NCBI GenBank assembly: GCA_019918135.1
Contig: WBZZ01006524.1
Span: 1 to 64,000, forward strand
DNA: 64,000 bases
Direction: 5' to 3'
Source of the DNA: Paulinella micropora
Taxonomy: Eukaryota > Cercozoa > Imbricatea > Euglyphida > Paulinellidae
Position 1 is the first letter of the stretch. Each line of letters begins with the position of its first letter. Below, piece by piece: positions 32,113 through 41,535 of this stretch. The position numbers and the translations under genes are program-made. The notes under the pieces are model-generated. The model ran no database searches. It was not told the origin of the DNA and was given only the letters and a program-made list of their open reading frames with translations.

Positions 32113-34257
32113 TTAGCAGTACACGGCACTTTGGTTGGGCCACGTATACTCGTACTCTAGATATGAGCGGCACGGGGCGGGCAGCCGCGCGTAGGCCAGT
32201 GCAGAGCCGGCCAGCAGGGCCTGGCACTGCGCGAGCTGGGTCGGCTGAGCCCAGGCGCTGAGGTCCAGTGAGCTCGACGCGCAGGCCCCGCTCAGCATCC
32301 CGGCAAAGTCTTGTCCCTGCGCGACGGCCCAGCCATTCAACTGCGTCGCCAGGCTGCGGTTGTAACCTGCGAAGGCCTGGGAGGCATTGATCACCAGCGA
32401 GGTGTTCCAGCGCTCGAGCCCCACCAGAGCCAGGTTGGGCGCCCCGACCGTGAGCTGGGAGAGGTCCGTGACCAGGCTCGTGTCCAGCGCCGACACGTTG
32501 AGGGTCAGGCCTTCGAGGCCGCCCAGCGAGCCGGCCAGCGACCGCAGCCCGTGGCTGGCCGGGGGCGGAGCCACGGCCACGAGCGAATCGCCCCGGAAGT
32601 GGGAACCGGCCGTGGTGTGCCAACGCACGGCGCCCCAGTCGTGAATAGCGCGCAGGGTAACGCGCGCGGGGTAGACCCGATCACCCCCGCCGCAGAAACA
32701 GCAAGCCTGGGAAATTGTCGTGCCGTCGTAGGCCGCAAGGTTTTGGCTGCAATAGAAATAGTAGCCATTTCCAAAGTCTGCGGACAAATCTTCACAGCCG
32801 AGCCCCGAGGGTGTGTGCCAGAACTCTCCGTTGGGCAGTTGTGCGTGAGTGCAACTCTCTACCTTGGCCGTGGACACGTCGATCATGGTAAAACCCACGA
32901 TCGGCGTGCCGTGCAGGGTGAGGTTGTACACGCCAGTGCTGGCGTAGTTGTGGTTGCAGGTCACGGCGCTAGTGCACTGCTGTTCCGCCGAGCCGTCCCC
33001 CCACTCCACCGCAAACGCGACGTTGTTGTCGTTGCCACCGATTTCGGGGCGCAACGGGAGCTGGTAGCTGCCCCCGCCCTGTACTACTGCCACCTGCCAC
33101 CGGGTCGTGCAGTTGCGGCAGCACCACGCAGGGAGCGGGCAGGCCTCCCCGCACGCGGCCCCGCCGCTCAGCCGGTGGCAAGATTGTGAGCCAGTGGACA
33201 AGGACGAACTGGGGCTCCATGAGCCGAGGCCGACACCACTGAACGCCGTCGCGCCCCGGAACATGTCCCGCCAGCTTGCCAGGTGTGACAGCTGCCATTG
33301 GCCCACGTTCACATTGAAAGCAGTCGCGTTGCTGAACATCTCGGTAGCGTCGACCAAACTGTTAAAGCGCCACGAGGCTAGCGTGCGCAACTGCCCCCGG
33401 TAATCCGCAAAGGCGCGTGAGGCGTTCACGACCGAAGCCACGTCCCACCGCTCCAGCCCCGCCAACGACAGCAGGGGCGCCCCCTTGGTCAGGAGCGACA
33501 GGTCCGTCACCAGGCTGGTATCCAGCTCGCTCACGTCCAGGGACACGTTGCCCAGCCTGCCCAGGCCTCCGAACGTGCCTTGGAGCGAGCGCAGCCCTGT
33601 GTTAGGCGGCAAGGGGGGCGGCGCGGCCACCAACCGCGCGTTCCTAAAGTGGTAGCCCGAGGTAGTGTGCAAGCGTAGGCCGCCCCAAGCTTGTACCGAG
33701 GTCAGCACACCCCCGGAAGGCAGCGCTGGCATGCCGCCGCCGCACACACAACAAGCCATGTTGGCTGTCATTCCCTCATAGGGATCGCTGTCGCCCCAGT
33801 TAAGGCAATTATTGTTCAACGCATACGTGCCACAATGCCAATCTACGCTGTACGCGTCGTACCACCGTGCTCCACTGGCTAGCGTCTTGTCCAGGCACCC
33901 ACCCCCAGTTATTGGCAGCGTAGCGTTGGCCGCAGTAAAGCCGGCGATGCTCGTCGCGCTTAGTACCAAGGTGTAGTTGCCAGCAGTCGCGTACGTGTGA
34001 CTGCACGTGATGTCGCACACCTGCGGGGCGCTGCCGTCACCCCAGTCGACAGTGTAAGTAGTGCTGGCTAGCTGCCGGCGCCGGCTCGCCGGTGCCGTGG
34101 GGTCTGCCTGGAAGGGCAGAGTATACGTCGAGCCATCGCCCACAATATTGACACCGAGTATGGCGTCCGAACCAAGGGTGGCGGGGGGGGTGTACGGGCA
34201 CAGGGCGCCTGCGAGGGTGAGGGCCACGACGAGCCAGGGCGCCAGCGGCACGCACAT
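32113..34257 (-). CDS. Secreted double PKD + BspA-like/DUF285 protein (intact)
   Basis: ATG at 34257 (chosen because a signal peptide, MCVPLAPWLVVALTLAGALC, follows directly), TAA at 32113, 714 residues. It is built from two similar halves, each with a PKD-like strand set (YTVDWGDGSAPQVC ... HTYATAGNYTLVL; AVEWGDGSAEQQC ... HNYASTGVYNLTL), a Cys-rich insert ending ACCVCGGG or ACCFCGGG, and DUF285-type repeats (LSLAGLERWDVASVVNAS; LALVGLERWNTSLVINAS). A WCCRNC linker joins them. No stalk, EGF or membrane anchor, so probably fully secreted or matrix-bound. N-glycosylation sequons are frequent. The internal duplication is old, with many differences. Confidence 0.8.
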   Translation of the reverse strand: MCVPLAPWLVVALTLAGALCPYTPPATLGSDAILGVNIVGDGSTYTLPFQADPTAPASRRRQLASTTYTVDWGDGSAPQVCDITCSHTYATAGNYTLVLSATSIAGFTAANATLPITGGGCLDKTLASGARWYDAYSVDWHCGTYALNNNCLNWGDSDPYEGMTANMACCVCGGGMPALPSGGVLTSVQAWGGLRLHTTSGYHFRNARLVAAPPPLPPNTGLRSLQGTFGGLGRLGNVSLDVSELDTSLVTDLSLLTKGAPLLSLAGLERWDVASVVNASRAFADYRGQLRTLASWRFNSLVDATEMFSNATAFNVNVGQWQLSHLASWRDMFRGATAFSGVGLGSWSPSSSLSTGSQSCHRLSGGAACGEACPLPAWCCRNCTTRWQVAVVQGGGSYQLPLRPEIGGNDNNVAFAVEWGDGSAEQQCTSAVTCNHNYASTGVYNLTLHGTPIVGFTMIDVSTAKVESCTHAQLPNGEFWHTPSGLGCEDLSADFGNGYYFYCSQNLAAYDGTTISQACCFCGGGDRVYPARVTLRAIHDWGAVRWHTTAGSHFRGDSLVAVAPPPASHGLRSLAGSLGGLEGLTLNVSALDTSLVTDLSQLTVGAPNLALVGLERWNTSLVINASQAFAGYNRSLATQLNGWAVAQGQDFAGMLSGACASSSLDLSAWAQPTQLAQCQALLAGSALAYARLPAPCRSYLEYEYTWPNQSAVYC

Positions 34258-34619
34258 GCTAGGGTGGTGTAAGAAAAGGGAGAGGTTGCGTTTTCTTTGC
34301 TTTTTTTTAAAGACCAGCTTGACACCAAAAAAGAAAGAATGTTCACTTTTCAATACTAATTCTAGTTAGCCCAGATTTTAAATGCTTTTCAAACAAAGGG
34401 CGGGGAGAGGGGGAAGAGAGGCGAGTGCCAAGAACAAAAGAAAAACAAGAGCATGAAACAAAAAGGGTCAAGAGGGAGGGAAGGAGGAAGACCCCAAGAA
34501 AGAGAGTGTGAGAGGGTGCGGGGGGGAGGGGTTGTGCGCGACTGCACTCTCTTTCGTTCCGCCCTCCCCCTCCTCCTCGCGCGCATCCCCCCCCCTCCCT
34601 CTTTTTCTTTCCCTTTTTT

Positions 34620-35570
34620 AAAACCAGCGCGAAAGTTTGCCGGGGCGAAATGAGAGGTTTCGCGAAAGTTTGCCGGAACTTACGGTAAAAGTCCTCTTGT
34701 CGCGAAGTTGACCTGATTCCGGACAACACCAGAAATCTAGTCAGTTTGGCAATTAGCTAAATCTGTGATGGCAAAAATTTTCGGGAGCCGAGGGCGGGCG
34801 GGGAAAATGACAACAGAAAAAAAATTTCCCCGCCCGCGTTTGTTTCCCCAAAAATTTTTCTCTAGCTAAAAATGTGCCGAACTTTGCAAAAAAAAAATTG
34901 TTTTCACTAGTTTCAATTTTCCGGTGAATTTCGCGACAAGTGCCACCAGTGCCGGAATTTACAGGTAGCTGATATTGTCCGGTATTTGCGGCACACAAAA
35001 GATTTTTTTTTTTCGCGATTTCGGCAATTGGAAGGTGGCTAGAGAAAATTTTTGGGGAAACAAACGCGGGCGGGGAATTTCTGATGTTTAAATTTTTTTC
35101 CCCGCCCGCATTTTTTCCCCCAAAAATTTTTTCTAGCTAGCTTCCAATTGCCGAAATGTCCTTTGCAAAAAATTTTTTTTTCACTAGTTTCGAATTTCCG
35201 GTGAATTTCGCGACAAGTGCCACCAGTGCCAGAATTTACTGGTAACTGATATTGTCCGGTATTTGCGGCACACAAAAGATTTTTTTTTCGCGATTTCGGC
35301 AATAACTTTTTAGCGACAGAAAAATTTTCGGGAGACGCCGGCGGGCGGGGAATTTCTGATGTTTAAATTTTTTTCCCCGCCCGCCGTCGTCTCCCGAAAA
35401 TTTTGCTCTTAAAAGTAGCAGGATTGCCGAAATGTCCTTTGCTTCCAAAAAGAAATTCAATCGCTAACCGAGTTTTGCGGTGAAAGAAAGTTTCTCGCGA
35501 AAGTTTGCCGAAATCTGCGGCGAAATGAGAGATCTTATGAAAGTTTGCCGAAATGTACGGCTTTTTCTTT
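34620..35570. repeat. Hairpin-bearing tandem repeat array
   Basis: A non-coding array of about 2.5 units with a spacing of about 278 bp (CACTAGTTTC at about 34904 and 35182). Each unit has a spacer containing GTGAATTTCGCGACAAGTGC, ATATTGTCCGGTATTTGCGG and TTTCGGCAAT, then a long inverted repeat. Hairpins lie near 34771-34866, 35041-35140 and 35319-35405. Their arms carry GCGGGCGGGGAA against TTCCCCGCCCGC, plus AAAATTTTTGGGG or AAAATTTTCGGGAG with their complements, around an AT-rich loop (TTTCTGATGTTTAAATTTTT). GCGAAAGTTTGCCG words flank both sides. Candidates are a fold-back element, a replication or recombination site, or a regulatory array. Confidence 0.8.
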
Positions 35571-35976
35571 GCCTGCTTTGGCCGAAAAATCAGCTATTTT
35601 TTAATTTAGTTTACAATTCTGTTTCGGCAGAGGGGGGAGAGAGAGTGGAGGGGGAGACGGTTAAAAAAACCTGCGCTAAACTCTGGGGCGACAGCCCTTC
35701 CGCGCCGCACACAACACGCGTGCCTCGTAACCCGACCGGTAAGCCGGTCGCCGCCAGTGCGGGAGTGTTTCCGGAGCCCGGAGGTCGTGTCCCGGCAGAC
35801 CTAAACCAGGCGGCCCTCGGGGCATCAACCTCCCCCCGTCAGTCGCTCCACAAACAACAAGCCCTGGCAGCACTCCACGGCTAGTGGTTGTGGTGCCCGG
35901 GGCTTGGCTTTTGCCGACCCCACCTGCATCACAAATAAAACCTGTCCCCCCGCCCCTCCTACCTCAATCTCAGGAA
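35571..35976. other. Intergenic with a weak plus-strand ORF
   Basis: A frame is open from 35480 to 35884 (ends QSLHKQQALAALHG) but begins inside the hairpin array and has no recognisable domain. I treat it as unsupported. AAATAAAACC occurs at 35934. Confidence 0.3.
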
Positions 35977-36247
35977 CTAAAAAAAAGAGCGTCTCGTAGG
36001 CTCTGGCACACAAAATGGTTTTAATTCTCGGACTGTTTCGTTTGCCAACGTTTTCTCAGCGCAGCACTTCTGCGCCAGTTGCCTGCGTTCGCGCCAGCAA
36101 AGGCAAGCCCATGTCCGCAGGCGCCCGGGCAGCCTTGCAATCTCTTCACCAGCGCGTGCACGTAGCAACCCCTTGACGTCTTGTTGCAGAAAAGATTGCC
36201 GCCGGTGGTACCTGCCCTTGTAGTCACCTTTTGTCAGACAGGCCTCT
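35977..36247 (-). pseudogene. Degenerate paralog of the 15843-16208 gene
   Basis: Shares GDYKGRYHRRQSFLQ, VKGLLRARA and ACLCWRERRQLAQK with the intact copy at 15843-16208. It lacks the acidic middle and has no ATG at the equivalent position. The DNA just upstream is also similar (pyrimidine-rich, TTTGTCTGGTTGTT), so the duplication included flanking sequence. Confidence 0.6.
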
Positions 36248-36582
36248 TTTCTTGAGCACAGACGCCTTTGCTGTGCGATTTCTCTCTTGTCTGGTTGTTG
36301 GTTTTTTTTTTGCACCCAGCTTTTCTTTCACCCTCCCTGCTACAACCTTCTTCCCCCCCCCCCCCCCCCGCCCTGCCACAGTCGTGCAGTGGCCTCCTTC
36401 CCACCTTTGCACCAAACAACGGGTTTTGCTCTCTATTGACCTTGAGACTTTTTCGGCGGCCCCCCACCCTGCCTGTCCCCCCGCTCCCATGTGCGCCCTT
36501 CATTGTCGCCGATGTGGGGGCCGCGAGCTGAGTCTTTGTGAAATGCGAGCCACTTAGCCGAGGCAGCCGAAAAATAGAGAGA

Positions 36583-37068
36583 ATGGACATCCGCGAAAAC
36601 AATCGTACCGCCGACAAGCGCTGTCCAGCCTGCAGCAGCGTTCGCGGAGTTGGTGTGCGGGAGGACTGCGCCCCGGCGCAACAAGTACCAGCTGTTCGAG
36701 GACGGTACCGAGGGGGGGCTGCCATGCGTGTGGCACGCTGATGGGCTACACGGAGGCACTCAACAAGAAGGGCTACCAACTGGACGGGAGTTCTCTACTG
36801 TGCGCCACGGAGGTGCCCGGCCGGCGCTGCTACCAGGTGGCGCGCTTCTTCGTGTTCCCGGCGTGGCAGGGCATGTGCTACGTCTGCTCCCGGGGCGGAG
36901 CTGCAACTGTGCCGGCGCCTGCTGAACGGCAGCTGCCACGTGTGCCAGGCGCCCGCGGCCGCCGTCGTGGGCGACTCGCTGGCCCTCGTCTGCGAAGACC
37001 ACCGGCCGGGCGACGGCAGCTCCGACGACGACGGGGCAGGAGGCGGCGGCGGCAGCGACACCGAGTAA
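36583..37068 (+). pseudogene. Cys-rich (CxxC) protein, broken frame
   Basis: The first ATG at 36583 opens MDIRENNRTADKRCPACSS. Further coding signal lies in other frames: GCHACGTLMGYTEALNKKGY, GRRCYQVARFFVFPAWQGMC and CYVCSRG, then CHVCQAPAAAVVGDSLALVC and an Asp/Ser/Gly-rich tail to TAA at 37066. Four or more CxxC pairs suggest zinc-binding modules like those in the 46047 gene. The frame is broken in about two places. Its first 50 bases match the two-TM gene at 29114, so the 5' ends are related by duplication even though the products differ. No function assigned. Confidence 0.4.
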
Positions 37069-37664
37069 GCTCGGGGGGGGGGGGGGGCAGTGAGTGAAGG
37101 GGAGATGGGGGAGGGCGCACGGCGCTCTCCCCCCAGTGGCGTTTACCTGCCGGCAAGACAGACACCCTTCCTCCCTCCCTCAGAGCCTGTGGTACCCTCT
37201 TACCTCCCCGCAAACTCTGCTACCCTCACACCACTCTGGCGCAAGCGCACCACCCCGGAACTCGCCAAGGATAACCACTACGGGTGGTAGGCGTGTGCTA
37301 CTAGCAATGCGAGTGTGAGGGAAAAGGGAGGGGCTAAGAAAGTACAGGGTTGGTCAGCAGGAAAGCTAGGCTGGAAACAGACACTATCAGCCATCATCAG
37401 ATGTTTTGTTGCGAGAAAAAGCCATTGCCGGACATCAGCAAGTTGGGTAGCAACTTCAAAACCTTGCTTTTACTCTGGCTATCAATACAGTTTCTCACAC
37501 CCTTTCAGTATTAAATATATATACATATAATACCCATTGCAAGTGAAAGCAAAGTCTTAATAAGTACCAGTCGGAGCTTCCCCGCTCTTCTCGTTAACTA
37601 AATTAATGTAAGCGACGGCGTACACGTTGCGACATGTAAGCGGCGCGAGCGTGCAGTCGCTCCC
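37069..37664. other. Intergenic
   Basis: G run at 37072-37087, otherwise mixed sequence. AT-rich TTAAATATATATACATATAAT at about 37510 may mark the 3' end of a transcript. No gene supported, although the frame of the minus-strand gene stays readable past its stop toward about 37560. Confidence 0.4.
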
Positions 37665-39977
37665 CTACTTCTTTACTACAGAATGTATCCCCTGCACGTA
37701 AACTTCAGGATCAATCCCCACCCCTCCAGTACTGTCCAAACGTGTAACTGTGACGGTCACTCTGTTAGGCGAGACATAGTTCGTTAAGGAAACCGAGAAC
37801 GTGTCGCCGTAATAAGTACCCAGAGACGGATCCCAATTATCTCTGTTGACAGGATTAGGGCACTGGACGAGATAGAGATTATTAAAAGTGACAGTGAGTG
37901 AATTTGTGGAACTGGACCCGGGGGTAATGCTTTGGTCGCTGACGGAAGGCGTCGCGGTGGTTGAGATGCTGGAAGATCTCGTTGGTGTCTGTGTGCTCGT
38001 GGGCGTTATGGTACGCGTCACGGAGATAGTCGGCGTCGCGGTCACGGAAATGGTTGGTGTCACGGAGAGGGTGGGCGTCGGCGTCACGGAAGCGGATGGC
38101 GTCACAGATATCGTGGGTGTGCGCGTCACGGATACAGTGGCAGTCACAGAAATAGTGGGCGTCACAGATATCGTGGGCGTTCGCGTCACGGAAATGGTCG
38201 GTGTCACGGAAATACTGGGCGTCACGGAAATGGTCGGTGTCACGGAAATACTGGGCGTCACAGATATCGTGGCCGTTGCGGACCGTGTCGCCGAGGTGGT
38301 GGGCGTCACAGATATCGTGGCAGTCACGGACGGCGTGACAGAAGCAGATGGCGTGACAGAAGCGGATGGCGTCACAGATACCGTGGCAGTCACGGACGGC
38401 GTGACAGAAGCAGATGGCGTGACAGAAGCGGACGGCGTCACAGATATCGTGGCAGTCACGGACGGCGTGACAGAAGCAGATGGTATGACAGAAGCGGATG
38501 GCGTCGTAGATATCGTGGCAGTCACTGAAGGCGTGGCAGTCACGGATATCGTGGCAGTCACAGAAGCGGATGGCGTCACAGACGGCGTCACGGAAGGCGT
38601 CACAGATATAGTGGAAGTCACAGAAGCGGATGGCGTAATAGATATCGTGGCAGTCACGGACGGCGTGACAGAAGCAGATGGCGTGACAGATATCGTGGCA
38701 GTCACGGACGGCGTGACAGAAGCGGATGGCGTCACAGATATCGTGGCAGTCACGGAAGGCGTGACGGAAGGCGTGACGGAAGAGGATGGCGTGACAGAAG
38801 TTATGGGCGTCACAGAAGCGGATGGCGTCACAGATATCGTGGCAGTCACGGACGGCGTCACGGAAGGCGTCACAGATATAGTGGCAGTCACAGATATAGT
38901 GGCGGTCACAGAAGCGGATGGCGTCACAGATATCGTGGCAGTCACGGACGGCGTCACAGAAGCGGATGGCGTCACAGATATCGTGGCAGTCACGGACGGC
39001 GTCACGGAAGGCGTCACCGAAGCGGATGGCGTCACGGACGGCAGCCACTGTTGGCACGCAAACGGGGCCTGCCAGTTCTCGAGCTGCGCCGACTGCACGA
39101 ATTGCAGGCACGTCTGCTCCGTCCAGGTCACGACCCAGCCGCTGAGATTTCGCGCCAGCAGACTGTCCGTCAGCATGCCGGAGGCGTCCTGCAGGCTGTC
39201 TAGCCGCCAATCCGACAGGTCGGCCTGTAGCGCGGTGGCGTGGGCGAACATGCCGCTCGCGTACACGACGCGCGACACGTTCCAGCTCTCTAAGCCCACG
39301 ATCGTCGCGACTGTCGTGCCGGCGAACATCAACGACATGTCCCGCGCCTGCGACACGTCCCAACTCGAGACGTTGGCAAACGTCAGGCACGGCGAGTTGG
39401 CGAAGGCGCCCGTCAGCACCAGCGCCGAACGCGGGTCAAGCCCCGACACGTCGACGCACGTCACCGGCAGCCCGGAGAAGCTGAATTCGAAGCTCGTGAT
39501 CTGCGACGTGTCAAGGGCCGACAGCGGCGGCAGCGACTGCAGCTGCGTCTCGCCGTAGAAGTGGTAGCCGCTGCCAGTATCCAGCTCGAGCCCGCCCCAC
39601 TGCACGACGCTGAGCAGCGCGACGTTGCTGTGCTGCTGCTCGCGCCACGCCAGAGTCATGGCCCAGCCCACGACAGGGCCCTCGATGATGCTAATGAACA
39701 CGCCGGCGCTCGCAAACGTGTGCGTGCACGGTTCGGCCGACGAGCACGTCTGCACAGCCGTGTTGTCGCCCCAATACACCGTGAAAACCCCGGCCTGCGC
39801 TAGCTGTCGGCGGCGCAGTGTGGCGGCTCCGGCCGGCAGCGTCCACACGGCGCCGCCCGCGGGCACAACCAGCTCTAGCACCAGGTCCGTGGGCACGGGG
39901 TCGCGCCACACGTACGGACAGTTGGCGGCCGCCAGCCACGCCGACCACAGCATGGACCCAAGGAGGCAAGTGTTCAT
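37665..39977 (-). CDS. Secreted PKD/BspA-like protein with long Ser/Thr/Pro stalk (intact)
   Basis: ATG at 39977, 770 residues to TAG. It has a signal peptide (MNTCLLGSMLWSAWLAAANC), a PKD-like domain (FTVYWGDNTAVQ ... HTFASAGVFISIIEG), BspA-like/DUF285 repeats (FANVSSWDVSQARDMSLMF, IVGLESWNVSRVVYASGMF) and about 350 residues of SVTPSAS / ATISVTPS units. The stalk should be heavily O-glycosylated. The C-terminus is the NRDNWDP domain (LYLVQCPNPVNRDNWDP ... RLDSTGGVG), placed at the tip of the stalk. It is the best intact single-stalk member of the family. The stalk DNA is a 12- to 18-bp minisatellite (GATATCGTGGCAGTCAC and variants on the plus strand), so its length is likely polymorphic. Confidence 0.8.
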   Translation of the reverse strand: MNTCLLGSMLWSAWLAAANCPYVWRDPVPTDLVLELVVPAGGAVWTLPAGAATLRRRQLAQAGVFTVYWGDNTAVQTCSSAEPCTHTFASAGVFISIIEGPVVGWAMTLAWREQQHSNVALLSVVQWGGLELDTGSGYHFYGETQLQSLPPLSALDTSQITSFEFSFSGLPVTCVDVSGLDPRSALVLTGAFANSPCLTFANVSSWDVSQARDMSLMFAGTTVATIVGLESWNVSRVVYASGMFAHATALQADLSDWRLDSLQDASGMLTDSLLARNLSGWVVTWTEQTCLQFVQSAQLENWQAPFACQQWLPSVTPSASVTPSVTPSVTATISVTPSASVTPSVTATISVTPSASVTATISVTATISVTPSVTPSVTATISVTPSASVTPITSVTPSSSVTPSVTPSVTATISVTPSASVTPSVTATISVTPSASVTPSVTATISITPSASVTSTISVTPSVTPSVTPSASVTATISVTATPSVTATISTTPSASVIPSASVTPSVTATISVTPSASVTPSASVTPSVTATVSVTPSASVTPSASVTPSVTATISVTPTTSATRSATATISVTPSISVTPTISVTPSISVTPTISVTRTPTISVTPTISVTATVSVTRTPTISVTPSASVTPTPTLSVTPTISVTATPTISVTRTITPTSTQTPTRSSSISTTATPSVSDQSITPGSSSTNSLTVTFNNLYLVQCPNPVNRDNWDPSLGTYYGDTFSVSLTNYVSPNRVTVTVTRLDSTGGVGIDPEVYVQGIHSVVKK
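37990..39045. repeat. Coding minisatellite of the stalk
   Basis: About 1 kb of short units on the plus strand such as GATGGCGTCACAGATATCG and GGCAGTCACGGACGGCGT, always in multiples of three. The array stays open on both strands, which explains the spurious plus-strand ORF here. Confidence 0.85.
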
Positions 39978-40419
39978 GGCAAAAAAAAGAGAGATTTCGC
40001 CTCTCCTTTTTTCTTTTCTTTCGTTTCTCTCTGCCCGACAGAGCCAAAAAAAAAGAGTGCTCAATTCTTACTGATTCTTGTTGAAAAACCGGGGCCGCCA
40101 AGATCCAAATGTTTTTTTTTTCATATGTATTGGCAGAGAAATCAAGAAGGAGGGGGTTTATGAGTGCAAGAAAAAACAAGAGCCTGAAGAGAGGGGGAGG
40201 GAAAAGCCGGAACAGACAAGAAAGCTCATGAAAAAAAAGGGAGGGATAGAGATGGGGGAGGAGAGGACGCGAGCTTGTAACGAAACATCTCTCTTTAAAA
40301 AAAATCTTTTGTTTCTCCGGCGGGGGGGAAGAGAGGGTCTATTTTTTGGTCAGTATTTACAAAAGCAAGGAAAAACAAAAGAAAGTCCCTTTGCATTCCT
40401 GCACACCACACCGGACCTT
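39978..40419. other. Intergenic between divergent genes
   Basis: Purine-rich (GAGAGGGGGAGGG near 40190) with a G run at 40322. TCTCGGGCAGAG-type short inverted words occur but nothing strong. It holds the start regions of both flanking genes. Confidence 0.4.
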
Positions 40420-41135
40420 ATGCCCAGCCGCTCCGAGGTCTCGAGCCAGATTTATCAGAAACTCACGCAACATCTCAAACGACACGAAATCTCTACGTCG
40501 CAGAATGTTGATGATGTTTGTAAACTGGTCGAACGCTTTCTGCTGGACAAGCTCGAGTGCCGCGCCACTTCTTCGGCGGGGGCTCCACGCAAACAAGTTT
40601 ATGTCTGGTTAGCGGACCTCGACTTGGGGGAGACCGTGGTTATCGCCAGCGCGTTGTTGTACCGCACCTCCCAACCCCTGCCGAGCCAGAGGAATTAGAT
40701 TTCTGGTTGCTCGCGGGCGCGTCGCCCGCTGTCGGGGACAGTGTGCTGAGCGCCTGCCTGAACAGCGAGCAACCTTTCGACAGACGCCTGGGCTGCCTGA
40801 AGGCCCTGCAAAAACACGCGCGGCTGGCTTCCGGGGACGGGACCCTCAAGCCCCCGCTCAGCGGCGATGACGTCGGCCGCGCGATCAAACAGTACGTGCT
40901 GGGGTGGTCCGAAAATCACCGGGACACATTTGAAGAGATGGAAGAGCTTATGGGAGGGGCCCTGCGCTTGCCGAGAGAGGCCCGGCGCACAACGGAGTCC
41001 GTGGCTGGTGTGCCTAACAACGTGGCGCCTTGGCCAAGGCCCGCCGGCTCTCACTTCGAGAGGCCGAGCTACGAAGAAGAAGAAGACGACGTCGGGCGTG
41101 TCACCAACACATTGCGAAAGGCAACATTTGTTTGA
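40420..41135 (+). CDS. Uncharacterised protein, frame switch in the middle
   Basis: ATG at 40420: MPSRSEVSSQIYQKLTQHL, helical, then VYVWLADLDLGETVVIASAL. The coding signal continues in a second frame (EELDFWLLAGASPAVGDSVL, DDVGRAIKQYVLGWSENH) to TGA at 41133. Composition and codon choice are the same in both parts, so it reads as one gene with a single frame break. The C-terminal end is acidic (about 41080). No family recognised. Confidence 0.4.
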
Positions 41136-41535
41136 GACCGTTGAATAGACTTTCAGAACCCCCACCCCCCACCCGCCTTTCGCGCGCCCCTCTCTCTCTC
41201 ATTCCTTTCGCCGGCTTGTCCCTCGACACACTTTTCCTTTTGGTTGTAGCCCCCCCCCCCGCCGGCGGGAAAAAAAAACGGAACGCGACCCCCTTGGGGG
41301 GCATTAAAAAAAGTTCATTTTCTTTTACCGACTGGTTTTTTTTAATACTGACGGAAGGAAAAACGGGGAGGGGGGGGGGGGGCCCAACCATGCGCAACAA
41401 ATCTCTCCCGGCTTCCACCCGCAAAACTTTAAAAAAAAGTAGACAGCACCCACCCCCAAACAAAACGCGGGGTGGAACGCGGAAGGGAGAAGGGAGTGGG
41501 GGAGGCGGTGGATAGAAGGGAAGGCCAAGAAGAAA
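41136..41535. other. Intergenic, C and G runs
   Basis: C run near 41252, G run near 41370-41382, GA-rich approach to the next ATG. No gene supported. Confidence 0.5.

Noticed and set aside
37888-39558. Plus-strand 556-codon ORF
   Set aside because: It is the antisense of the stalk minisatellite and DUF285 region; the minus-strand frame has the signal peptide, PKD and C-terminal domain.
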